Origin: Planctomycetota bacterium
GTDB taxonomy: Bacteria; Planctomycetota; UBA8742; UBA2392
Reading direction: 5' to 3'
Length of the DNA stretch: 64,000 nucleotides
Assembly (NCBI GenBank): GCA_016712285.1
Contig: JADJRK010000001.1
Span: forward strand, 2,790,001 to 2,854,000
The translations under genes and the position numbers were made by a program. The notes below the pieces were generated by a model that saw only the letters and a program-made list of their open reading frames with translations, was not told where the DNA came from and did no database searches. Positions 15,699-24,166 of this stretch are shown piece by piece. Each line of letters starts with the position of its first letter. The stretch's first letter is position 1.

Positions 15699-15913
15699 CC
15701 CGGCGCAGCAACTCTGCGGCAGAGGCATGGATCTACCGGTGTCTGAGCTGACACCCAACCGCATGGATACGGTCCAGCGCGATCGACATCAGAACCATGC
15801 GGGCGCGGGGACTGGCGCCGGAGCGCAGCGGAGGAACCTGTCCCCCTTGTAGTACAGCAGGGCAGCCAGAGAAACGTGACCCCGTTCCCGTTTCTGTTTC
15901 CGTTCCCCGCCAG

Positions 15914-15988
15914 GGTGGCGTCGCCACGTGGTCAGGCAACGGTTTGCAGAACCGTCATACGCAGGTTCGAATCTCGCCGCCACCTCCA
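15914..15988 (+). tRNA. tRNA-Cys (GCA)
   Basis: A 75-nt cloverleaf: acceptor GGTGGCG/CGCCACC, discriminator T (typical of tRNA-Cys) and an encoded CCA. The anticodon stem ACGGT/ACCGT closes a TTGCAGA loop. The T arm GCAGG-TTCGAAT-CTCGC has an A-C mismatch and a G-T pair, and position 37 is G rather than A. It is probably functional but slightly divergent. The rest of 15699-16088 holds no gene; the segment before the tRNA is a pyrimidine-rich run. Confidence 0.9.
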
Positions 15989-16088
15989 ACGTTTCAGCGG
16001 CCCGGACCCTTCCGGGACCGCGTGCATTTTCGAGCGGACCGGTGAACATTGCGGGAAACCCCGGGCGATTCGCGGCGTTTCGTAGGCC

Positions 16089-17066
16089 ATGCGAACTGTC
16101 TTGTTACTTGCCGTGCTTGCGGGTCCATGCGCCGCCCAGGGCATTACGCCCACGGCGCAGGACTTCGGCCGCGGCGGCCAGCCCACCCGCGCAACATACA
16201 GCTTCGGGCTTGAGGCCGACGTGATCGACAAGGACGACGCCGTGCGCTGGCAGCGCGGCGACGCGCAGGTGAACGCGCCCCTGTTGCTGGGCGAAAAGTT
16301 CAAGCTGTTCGCGTTTGCGGGGGCCACGTACTTCGGCCTCGATAACCGGCGCAACACGCTGCCGCCGAGGCTGGTGAAGTCATCGCTGGGCCTGTTCTCG
16401 ATAGCGAACATCGACGACATGCAACTGACGCTGGGGACCACGGCGGGCTATCAGGGCGATGGTGATCACATGACCTGGGACACGCTCGACTTTACGCTGA
16501 CGGCGGTGCTCAAGATTCCGTTGGATGACGAGTGGTCGGTTTCGCCGGGGTTCCGGTTTTCGACCGGTGTAAGCAGGCTGGGGCGCGGCTTTCGCTACAT
16601 CCCGTTTCCGTCGCTCAGCTTCACGTACCGGCCTCATGCCGACTTGGAGGTGACGCTCGGCATTGGCGACTTCGCCGTGAAGTGGCGTCAATCGCAATGG
16701 CTGACAATTGAGGCCGGCTACTTCCCGCTGTTCAACGCGCGGCTGCGTTTCGCGCACGAAGTGACGCCATGGTTCACGGTAAGCGAATACATAGGCCGCT
16801 ACGACGAAACCTACGCGTTGACCAACAAGCGCTGGCCCGACGACCATGTAATCTACCTGAACTCCTGGAGCACCGGAGTAACGCTGGACTTCCACCACCA
16901 GTTCGGAGAAGGCCCCAGAGGCCCAGTGCTGGGAGCCGCCCTGACCTGGGGCCTGGGCTTCGGAGGCAAAGCCCGAGTATGGGACTATCGAGAAAGCCAG
17001 GAACGATTCGAGCTGAAACTGAAGCCAAGCCAAAACTTCGCAATAACAGCCTACCTGAAGTTCTAA
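16089..17066 (+). CDS. Outer-membrane beta-barrel protein (DUF6268-like)
   Basis: A 325-residue protein with a cleavable signal (MRTVLLLAVLAGPCAAQG), then many amphipathic strands ending in the terminal sequence AITAYLKF (C-terminal Phe, an outer-membrane insertion signal). The pattern of strands with 'FSVSPGFRFSTG' and 'WLTIEAGYFPLFNARLRF' resembles planctomycete barrel proteins of the DUF6268 type, an assignment from memory. The function is unknown and could be porin-like. It stands alone between tRNA-Cys and the palindromic element. Confidence 0.8.
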   Translation: MRTVLLLAVLAGPCAAQGITPTAQDFGRGGQPTRATYSFGLEADVIDKDDAVRWQRGDAQVNAPLLLGEKFKLFAFAGATYFGLDNRRNTLPPRLVKSSLGLFSIANIDDMQLTLGTTAGYQGDGDHMTWDTLDFTLTAVLKIPLDDEWSVSPGFRFSTGVSRLGRGFRYIPFPSLSFTYRPHADLEVTLGIGDFAVKWRQSQWLTIEAGYFPLFNARLRFAHEVTPWFTVSEYIGRYDETYALTNKRWPDDHVIYLNSWSTGVTLDFHHQFGEGPRGPVLGAALTWGLGFGGKARVWDYRESQERFELKLKPSQNFAITAYLKF

Positions 17067-17089
17067 GTGCGTAGACGGGGCTTACGCCC

Positions 17090-17400
17090 TTGTCTTTGCA
17101 CACATCTTTGTATGCCCACTTTCGTGGGCCTCGGTCGCCCGCTCCGCGGGCTTGGGACATTCTGCTTTCGTGTACCTGGGGTTCCTTCGGCGCGACGCGC
17201 CTTGGTCACCCCAGGCTACACTCGTAGCGCCGCCAAGGCGGCGCAATCGGCCCGCAGAGCGGGCCGGACGACTGTAGCCTATGGTGACAAGCGCCGAAGG
17301 CGCGCGGAACCATAGGTAAAGGCGGTGAATGATTGAAAGCCCGCGTAGCGGGCGACCGAGTCGCGCCAAGTGCGGCACCCGTAGGATGTGTGCAAAGACA
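17090..17400 (-). repeat. ~310-bp palindromic intergenic element, copy B
   Basis: An inverted copy of 4051-4365. Its ends are a perfect 15-bp terminal inverted repeat, GTCTTTGCACACATC (17092-17106) and GATGTGTGCAAAGAC (17385-17399). Inside, both halves repeat the same hairpin order as copy A. This copy has the better-preserved termini. No protein is encoded. Confidence 0.85.
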
Positions 17401-17683
17401 TGGGCTTACGGCCCCGCACTAAATTATGCCGCGCCTGCGGGGCTGTACTGCTGATCGGCTGTTGCAGTTCAGGCCGCATCGCGGCCGTAAGAATGTAGCC
17501 CAGGGCGAGGAGCGGCGTATGCCGCGAGGCTGCCCTGGGTAACCGAGCCTAATTCATCCAAGCCCCCGCCTTCGCGCTCCGCGCTACGGCGGGCGGGCCG
17601 GAGGCTCGCCACCCGTGCGCGCGAGACGCGCACAACACGTGCGGCCGGGACGGCCGCAACACAAAACCACTGGCAACACACAT
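17401..17683. repeat. Hairpin-rich intergenic block downstream of copy B
   Basis: Contains a nested palindrome GTAGCCCAGGGC...GCCCTGGGTAAC (about 17495-17543) enclosing GCGGCGTATGCCGC, and further palindromes GTGCGCGCGAGACGCGCAC and GTGCGGCCGGGACGGCCGCA (about 17614-17661). The latter share their design with those at 13925-14090. No gene is supported. The block lies downstream of the phoR stop codon. Confidence 0.6.
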
Positions 17684-19462
17684 CTATTCGCGCTGGGTGG
17701 GCATCGCGGGCAGGGTTACCCGGAACGAGCTGCCTACGCCGACTTCGCTGTCGGCTTCCACGTGGCCGCCGTGCTTCAGGGCCACGTGTTTCACGATCGC
17801 CAGGCCAAGCCCCGTGCCGCCAAGCGCGCGGCTGCGGGCCTTGTCCACCCGGTAAAAGCGCTCAAACACGCGCGGCAGCGCCTCGGCCGAAATGCCGCAG
17901 CCGGTGTCCTTGACCTCTACCTGCAGCTCATACGCGTTGCGCGACACCGTGACATCGACGCTACCCCCGGCCTGCGTGTAGCTGACGGCGTTCGTGATCA
18001 GGTTGTCCACGGCTTCGGTCATGTCTTCGTCGTTGACCAGCGCGATCGCCGGCTCGGCCATCGGGTGCATGGAAAGTTTGACGTTCTTCTGGTCGGCGAC
18101 GTCGGCGTGGCGCTGGACGGACCTTGCGACCAGGTCGTTCAGGTCGATCTGTTTGCGCGACTCGTCGCCCATGCCGCTTTCGAGGCGCGACAGGTTCAGG
18201 ATGTCGCTGACCAGCTTGGTCAGGCGCGCCGAGTTGACCTGGATCTTCTCCAGAAACGGGCGGCGCACGGTTTCGTCTTTGTCTGCGCCGTCGAGCAGCG
18301 TCTCGCAATAGGCGCTGATGCTGGTCAGTGGCGTCTTGAGCTCGTGGCTGACGTTGGCGACGAAGTCCTGGCGCATCTCGAGCAGTTTCTGGTCCTCGGT
18401 GGCGTCGCTGATCAGCAGCACGGCGTGGCGCTCGCCCTTGCCGGTATCGAACAGCGGCGTGGCGACAAAGGCCAGCACGCGGCGCTGGCTGTGGGTGCGG
18501 TCTTCGACCCAGATGCGGCGCGGCTCAGTCAGGTTCGGCAGGCTGGCCAGCAGCTCATCCACCTCAGGCAGGCGGATGATCTCCCACAGACGGCTGCCTG
18601 CCAGTGACGAGTCCTTGCTTTCCAGCATGCGGGCGGCGGCGCGGTTGTTGACGGCAATGACGCCGTCGCTGTCGACCAGCAGCAGGCCCTCGGCCATGTT
18701 GTCCATGATCGCGGAAAGCTCGCGGCGGTTGGCATCGATCTGCCCGACGCGGGATTTGAGCTCGCGGCTCATCGTGTTGAATGCAGCCACGAGCTCGCCG
18801 AATTCGTCGCGCCGCGTCATCTCGATCGTGGCGTCAAGGTTGCCGCGCGCAATCTCCTGTGCCGCGCTGCGCATGGCTTCAATCGGCTTCACAATGAAGC
18901 GCGCCACCAGGAAGCTCAGCCCCATGCCTGCAATGAACAGCGCCGCCACGGTCAGCAGAATCGTGTGCTCGGCCACGCGCAGGCGCGCGTTCACCTGCTC
19001 AAGGTGAATCGCCACACGCACCACCTGTGCCTGTCCATCGGCCGCGTAAGCCACGTACAGCATGTCGCTGCGCCGGGTGTCGCTGTAGCGAATGGCCGAG
19101 CCGACACCGCGCGCAAGTGCATCACGCACTTCCGGCCGTTCGCCGTGGTTCTCCATGTTGGCAGCCATGGCCTCAGAGTCCGCGACCACGGTGCCGTCGC
19201 GCTGGATGATGGTGATGCGCGTGCCGCCGACCTCGGCCAGGTGCTGCACCTCTTCTTGCGGCGGGCGCTGGCTGCGGGCGATGGCGTCGTTGACCAGGTG
19301 CGCGCGCATCTGCAGGTCGCGGGTTGATTCTTCCAGCAGGTCGGACTTGAGCCTGAATTCGATCCAGCTGCCGGCGCCGGCGAGGAACAATACGACCGCG
19401 ATCGCGTTCACCGCGAACAGTCGCCAAAGTAGTCGGGAACGCCAGATGCTACGCTTCTTCAA
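17684..19462 (-). CDS. phoR: PhoR-type membrane sensor histidine kinase
   Basis: A 592-residue kinase predicted to sense phosphate state and phosphorylate PhoB. It has TM1 (about 11-32), a periplasmic region, TM2 (about 167-192), a HAMP domain, a PAS-like domain (about 250-360), the HisKA box VANVSHELKTPLTS, and a HATPase domain with NLITNAVSY, DTGCGI and GGTGLGLAI. The only plausible start is TTG (MKKRSIWRSRLL), overlapping the phoB stop by 14 bases, which implies translational coupling. The order phoU-phoB-phoR and the kinase architecture support the name. No pst transporter genes are nearby. Confidence 0.9.
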   Translation of the reverse strand: MKKRSIWRSRLLWRLFAVNAIAVVLFLAGAGSWIEFRLKSDLLEESTRDLQMRAHLVNDAIARSQRPPQEEVQHLAEVGGTRITIIQRDGTVVADSEAMAANMENHGERPEVRDALARGVGSAIRYSDTRRSDMLYVAYAADGQAQVVRVAIHLEQVNARLRVAEHTILLTVAALFIAGMGLSFLVARFIVKPIEAMRSAAQEIARGNLDATIEMTRRDEFGELVAAFNTMSRELKSRVGQIDANRRELSAIMDNMAEGLLLVDSDGVIAVNNRAAARMLESKDSSLAGSRLWEIIRLPEVDELLASLPNLTEPRRIWVEDRTHSQRRVLAFVATPLFDTGKGERHAVLLISDATEDQKLLEMRQDFVANVSHELKTPLTSISAYCETLLDGADKDETVRRPFLEKIQVNSARLTKLVSDILNLSRLESGMGDESRKQIDLNDLVARSVQRHADVADQKNVKLSMHPMAEPAIALVNDEDMTEAVDNLITNAVSYTQAGGSVDVTVSRNAYELQVEVKDTGCGISAEALPRVFERFYRVDKARSRALGGTGLGLAIVKHVALKHGGHVEADSEVGVGSSFRVTLPAMPTQRE

Positions 19463-20156
19463 ATCGGTAACCCACCCCGCGGACGGTCACGATGCAGCTT
19501 CCGTACTTGCCAAGCTTCTTGCGCAGCGCCGCAACATGCACGTCAATGTTGCGCGCCGTGACAAACACGCCGGGGCCAACCACCGCATCCAGCAACTGAT
19601 CGCGCGTGAACACCCGGCCCTTCTTGCGCAGCAGGAAGCTTAGCAACTTGAACTCGGAAAGCGTCAACTCAAGAATCGTGTCGTCCAGCCGCGCCTGGTG
19701 CTTGCTCAGGTCCAGCACGATCGGGCCTGACTTCAGCAGGTCCTGCTCGCCTTCCTCTTCCCGGTGCTCGACGCGGCGCAGCACCGCCTTGATGCGGGCC
19801 ATCAGCTCGGTGGTGCTGAAGGGCTTGACCACATAGTCGTCGGCGCCAAGCGTCAGGCCCACGACCACGTCGGCTTCGGTGCCTTTGGCGGTCAGCATGA
19901 TGACCAGCAGGTCGCGGGTGCGGGGGTCTTCGCGCAGTTTGCGGCAGACCTGCAAGCCGTCCATGCCCGGCAGCATCAGGTCAAGCAGGATCAGGTCGGG
20001 CAGGGTTTCGCGGGCTGCGGCCAGGCCGGCTTCGCCGGTGCCGGCGCTTGAGGTCTGGTAGTGATGCTTTTCCAGGTTGTACTTCAGGACCTCGGTAATG
20101 TCCGGCTCGTCCTCAATGATCAGTATGCGATGGGTTTTGTTCATGGTGGCTGCCAT
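19449..20156 (-). CDS. phoB: PhoB-type response regulator
   Basis: A 235-residue OmpR/PhoB-family regulator. The receiver domain (about 5-125) has the acidic pair in LIIEDEPDITE, the phospho-acceptor Asp in LILLDLMLPGMDG, and the conserved Lys in DYVVKPFSTTELMARI. The C-terminal winged helix (about 140-235) has LTLSEFKLLSFLL and the recognition-wing segment VRGVGYRFEE. Two bases separate it from the phoU stop and it overlaps phoR, so the three genes form one operon. The Pho identity rests on the adjacent phoU. Confidence 0.92.
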   Translation of the reverse strand: MAATMNKTHRILIIEDEPDITEVLKYNLEKHHYQTSSAGTGEAGLAAARETLPDLILLDLMLPGMDGLQVCRKLREDPRTRDLLVIMLTAKGTEADVVVGLTLGADDYVVKPFSTTELMARIKAVLRRVEHREEEGEQDLLKSGPIVLDLSKHQARLDDTILELTLSEFKLLSFLLRKKGRVFTRDQLLDAVVGPGVFVTARNIDVHVAALRKKLGKYGSCIVTVRGVGYRFEEA

Positions 20157-20158
20157 GG

Positions 20159-20830
<672 letters not shown>

Positions 20831-21046
20831 GTTTGTCCCTCGATACCAGCTATACCGAAATTGAGTGAAGGACTTGTAAAGAAATAGCCAAGTGTGGAAC
20901 AACTCTACTGTTGCAGCGCCTTCCCGGCAGGGTAAGAACGCAACAGGCAGGGCCCGGTATTGCCGGCAACGGGGGATTTCTGCCCTGTGCGGTCTGCCCC
21001 CTGCACCGGGCGTTCGCTATCATCCGCGCACCAAACAGGAACCAGC

Positions 21047-22048
21047 ATGGACATTGAACAGCAGGCCAAAGCATTCGCCGACACGGTCACCAAGCTGAAA
21101 GAAGAGGTCGGCAAGGTCATTGTCGGACATACCGAGATTGTGGACAAGACACTGATCGGCTTTGTCACGGGCGGCCACATCCTGCTTGAGGGCGTACCCG
21201 GCCTTGGCAAGACCATGCTGGTGCGCACGCTGGCCGACGCCGTCGAGGTGACCTTTTCGCGCATCCAGTTCACGCCTGACCTGATGCCGGCGGACATCAC
21301 CGGCACCAACATCGTCGTGGAGGAAGAGGGCCGCCGCCGCTTTGAGTTCCAGAAGGGGCCGATTTTCGGCAACATCATCCTGGCCGACGAAATCAACCGC
21401 GCCACACCCAAAACACAGAGCGCCCTGCTGGAAGCGATGCAGGAAGCCAGCGTCACCTTTGCCGGCCACACGTTCAAGTTCGAGCAGCCGTTCTTTGTGC
21501 TGGCGACGCAGAACCCGATCGAAATGGAAGGGACGTACCCTCTGCCCGAGGCACAGCTTGACCGCTTCATGTTCAAGCTGGACGTCAAGAGCCCCAGCGT
21601 GGCCGAGCTTGCAAGGGTGTTGAGCTCAACCACGGGCGCGGAAAAGACACGCGCCGGCAAAGTGGTTGACGGCAAGCGCATCATGGAAATGCGCGCCCTG
21701 GCCGAGCAGGTGCCGATTGCGCAGCACCTGACGGAGTATGTGTCGCGCGTGGTGCTTGCCACTCACCCCGAAACCGCCGAAGCCGCACCGATTGTGAAGC
21801 AGTTCGTGCGCGTGGGCAGCAGCCCGCGCGGCGGCCAGGCGATTATCCGTGGTGCCAAGATGCTGGCCCTGGCCCGCGGCCGGTACAATGTCAGCGCCGA
21901 CGACATTCGCGAGTGCGCCTACCCCAGCCTGCGGCACCGCCTGATCCTGAACTTTGAAGGCGAAGCCGAGGGCACCAAACCCGACGAGATCATCGGCGCT
22001 GTGCTCAAGCACGTGCCGGATATCCCGGAGCGTGTGCGCAAGCTGTAG
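21047..22048 (+). CDS. MoxR-family AAA+ ATPase
   Basis: A 333-residue MoxR ATPase, starting MDIEQQAKAFADTV. Walker A is GVPGLGKT, Walker B ILADEINRATPKTQ, sensor-like ATQNPIEMEGTYPLPEAQLD and the C-terminal lid ISPSPRGGQAI-like segment (SSPRGGQAIIRGAKMLA). These are chaperone-like ATPases that usually work with VWA-domain or DUF58 partners, typically encoded next door. Here the next gene is ribD and no partner is present, so the target is unknown. It is divergent from phoU across a 216-base promoter region in which I recognise no Pho box. Confidence 0.93.
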   Translation: MDIEQQAKAFADTVTKLKEEVGKVIVGHTEIVDKTLIGFVTGGHILLEGVPGLGKTMLVRTLADAVEVTFSRIQFTPDLMPADITGTNIVVEEEGRRRFEFQKGPIFGNIILADEINRATPKTQSALLEAMQEASVTFAGHTFKFEQPFFVLATQNPIEMEGTYPLPEAQLDRFMFKLDVKSPSVAELARVLSSTTGAEKTRAGKVVDGKRIMEMRALAEQVPIAQHLTEYVSRVVLATHPETAEAAPIVKQFVRVGSSPRGGQAIIRGAKMLALARGRYNVSADDIRECAYPSLRHRLILNFEGEAEGTKPDEIIGAVLKHVPDIPERVRKL

Positions 22049-22107
22049 TTTCGCTACCGTCACATCCGAACGCGCGCTAGACTGCGACCCCCGAGTGAGG
22101 TTGCACC

Positions 22108-23265
22108 ATGGCGCAGGATCGCCGCTACATGTGGCGCGCGTTGGAGCTTGCCAAGCGCGGCCAGCCCTACGTCGCCCCCAACCCCATGGTGGGCGCGGTG
22201 ATCGTCAAGGACGGCCAGGTCGTCGGCGAAGGCTATCACGAAGAACTTGGCGGCCCGCACGCCGAGGCAAACGCGCTGCGACAGGCCGGCGCCAACGCCA
22301 TCGGCGCCACCATGTACGTGACCCTTGAGCCGTGCTGCACCGCGTTTGAGGGCAAGAAAACCCCGCCGTGCGTGCCTGCGTTGATCAAAGCCGGCCTGAA
22401 GCGCGTGGTCGTGGCCATGCAGGACCCGCACGCCAGCGTTGCCGGCCAGGGTATTCGGCAGCTTGCCGATGCCGGCATCGACGTGCACGTGGGCGAGTGC
22501 GAAGAAGAAGCGCGCGAGCTGAACGCCGCCTATATCACGCACACAGAGAAGGGCCGGCCGCTCGTGACCGCCAAGTGGGCCATGACGATGGACGGCAAGA
22601 TTGCCACGCGCACCGGCGACGCGCGCTGGATCAGCAGCGAAGAATCACGCAAAGAGGTGCACTATGACCGCGGCTGTACGGGTGCGCTGATTGTGGGGCG
22701 CGGCACCGTGGAGCGCGACGACCCGAAGTTGACGGCGCGCGGCGGCATCGGTCGCCAGCCGTTGCGGGTGGTGATCGACGCGGACCTGCGCATCTCGCTG
22801 GACCGCGAACTGGTGAAGTCGGCGCGCCTGGCGCCGGTGTTTATCTATTGCGCGGAAGACGCGCCCGAGGATCGGCAGGCGGCGCTGGAAGACGCGGGCG
22901 TCTACCTGATCCTGCTTAGGCGCCACAACCGGCACCTGCGCTGGCACGAAATCCTGCACGACCTGGGCGAACGCGGGGTGAACAGCGCGATCATTGAGGG
23001 CGGCGGCGGGCTGTTTGCCAGCGCGTTCCAGGAGCGCGCGATTGACCGCGTGAAGATTTTTGTCGCGCCAAAGGTCTTCGGCGGCGAAGCCGCCACCACA
23101 CCCGTGGAAGGCCCCGGCGTGCCGGACGTGGACCGGGCCATCCGCTTTGACCACCTCAAGACCCGCACCGTCGGCCCCGACATCGTGATAGAAGGCCGCG
23201 CCGTGTACCCCGCCGACACCAGCCCAAGCCCCAGCGGCTACTGGAAAGGCTACGAGGGCAAGTAA
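22108..23265 (+). CDS. ribD: Bifunctional riboflavin biosynthesis deaminase/reductase RibD
   Basis: A 385-residue fusion catalysing two riboflavin steps. The N-terminal deaminase (about 1-145) has APNPMVGAVIV, the zinc ligand HAEANAL and the CC(x)n C ligands in TLEPCCTAFEGKKTPPC. The C-terminal pyrimidine reductase (about 150-360) has KWAMTMDGKIATRTGDARWI, an ALIVGRGTVERDDP segment and EGGGGLFASAF. Length and order are standard. Other rib genes are absent and no FMN riboswitch is seen upstream. It follows moxR by 59 bases. Confidence 0.96.
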   Translation: MAQDRRYMWRALELAKRGQPYVAPNPMVGAVIVKDGQVVGEGYHEELGGPHAEANALRQAGANAIGATMYVTLEPCCTAFEGKKTPPCVPALIKAGLKRVVVAMQDPHASVAGQGIRQLADAGIDVHVGECEEEARELNAAYITHTEKGRPLVTAKWAMTMDGKIATRTGDARWISSEESRKEVHYDRGCTGALIVGRGTVERDDPKLTARGGIGRQPLRVVIDADLRISLDRELVKSARLAPVFIYCAEDAPEDRQAALEDAGVYLILLRRHNRHLRWHEILHDLGERGVNSAIIEGGGGLFASAFQERAIDRVKIFVAPKVFGGEAATTPVEGPGVPDVDRAIRFDHLKTRTVGPDIVIEGRAVYPADTSPSPSGYWKGYEGK

Positions 23266-23436
23266 GTAGCGAGACCCAGTATTCAATGACCGATCTGACC
23301 GCCGCGAGCAGGGCTGGCAACCCTACGACGACGACTTCAGTGGCGGCGAAACCATTGAACCTCAGAACCCGGGGGACACTTGAAACGGATTCGAATCCTG
23401 GTGAACCGGCGATGCCGTGGCCCCGTAGGGGCCGAA

Positions 23437-24044
23437 GAACTTAGCCCACGGCTTCAGCCGTGGGTAACATGGTCGCCAATCCACACGCGCCCCGCAGGGG
23501 CGCTGCATCCGGAGGCAGGCCATGGGCCACACCTACACCAACCTGAGTTATCACCTTGTGTTCAGCACCAAGGATCGGCTTCCGCTGATCTCCAAGGTCG
23601 CGCAGCCGCGTCTGTACGCCTACATCGGTGGCATCATCCGTGAGTTGAAGGGCGAGACGTTGGCCATCGGGGGTGTCGAGGACCACGTCCACATTCTGTG
23701 CCGGCTCGGCACCGCCGTGTCGATGGCCGATGCGCTGCGCCAGATCAAGGGCAGTTCATCCAAGTGGGCGAACGATGAACTGAAACTCGACACGAAGTTT
23801 GCATGGCAGACGGGATATGCGGCGTTCACCGTCAGCCAGTCAAAGATCGGCAACGTCGAGAAGTACATCGCGGAGCAGCAAGATCATCACCGTCAGCGAG
23901 GGTTCAAAGACGAATTACTCGACTTCCTCCAGAAGCATGGGATTGAGTACGACGAACGCTATCTCTGGGACTGAGCAGCGCCCCTCTGGGGCGCGCCAAC
24001 TCTTGGGCATCCGAAACCCACGGCTGAAGCCGTGGGCTAAGTTC
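23437..24044 (+). mobile_element. IS200-like element with mirrored REP palindromes
   Basis: 29-bp inverted ends, 23437-23465 and 24016-24044 (GAACTTAGCCCACGGCTTCA... and its complement), each itself a CCCACGGCTTCAGCCGTGGG hairpin. Inside them is a second mirrored pair, GCGCCCCGCAGGGGCGC upstream and GCGCCCCTCTGGGGCGC downstream of the transposase gene. This symmetric layout is typical of REP-associated tyrosine transposases. It sits between ribD and radA; 23266-23436 and 24045-24166 hold no gene. Confidence 0.85.
23522..23974 (+). CDS. IS200/REP-associated tyrosine (Y1) transposase
   Basis: A 150-residue Y1 transposase. HUH metal-binding motif in GGVEDHVHILC, a helix with the catalytic Tyr in NVEKYIAEQQDHHRQ, and the usual N-terminal THLSYHLVFSTK-like strand (YTNLSYHLVFSTKDRLPLI). 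It nicks single-stranded DNA at hairpins. Flanking REP palindromes on both sides identify its likely substrates. GGAGG lies nearby upstream of ATG. The gene looks intact. Confidence 0.93.
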   Translation: MGHTYTNLSYHLVFSTKDRLPLISKVAQPRLYAYIGGIIRELKGETLAIGGVEDHVHILCRLGTAVSMADALRQIKGSSSKWANDELKLDTKFAWQTGYAAFTVSQSKIGNVEKYIAEQQDHHRQRGFKDELLDFLQKHGIEYDERYLWD

Positions 24045-24166
24045 CCAGACCGCTGCGCGGTCCAGGATGGGCCAGACTGCCCCAGTCGGTCAGGTATAGT
24101 CCGACGGAGCCTCCGGGTCCTCGTGCCTTTGTGGCTTTGTGTGGCCTTGGCGGTATTATTCCGCAC

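Noticed and set aside
20831..21046. Pho box in the phoU-moxR intergenic region
   Set aside because: No CTGTCAT-like direct repeats can be seen; an AT-richer stretch alone is insufficient.
22049..22107. FMN riboswitch upstream of ribD
   Set aside because: The 59-base gap is too short and lacks the conserved RFN-element sequence.
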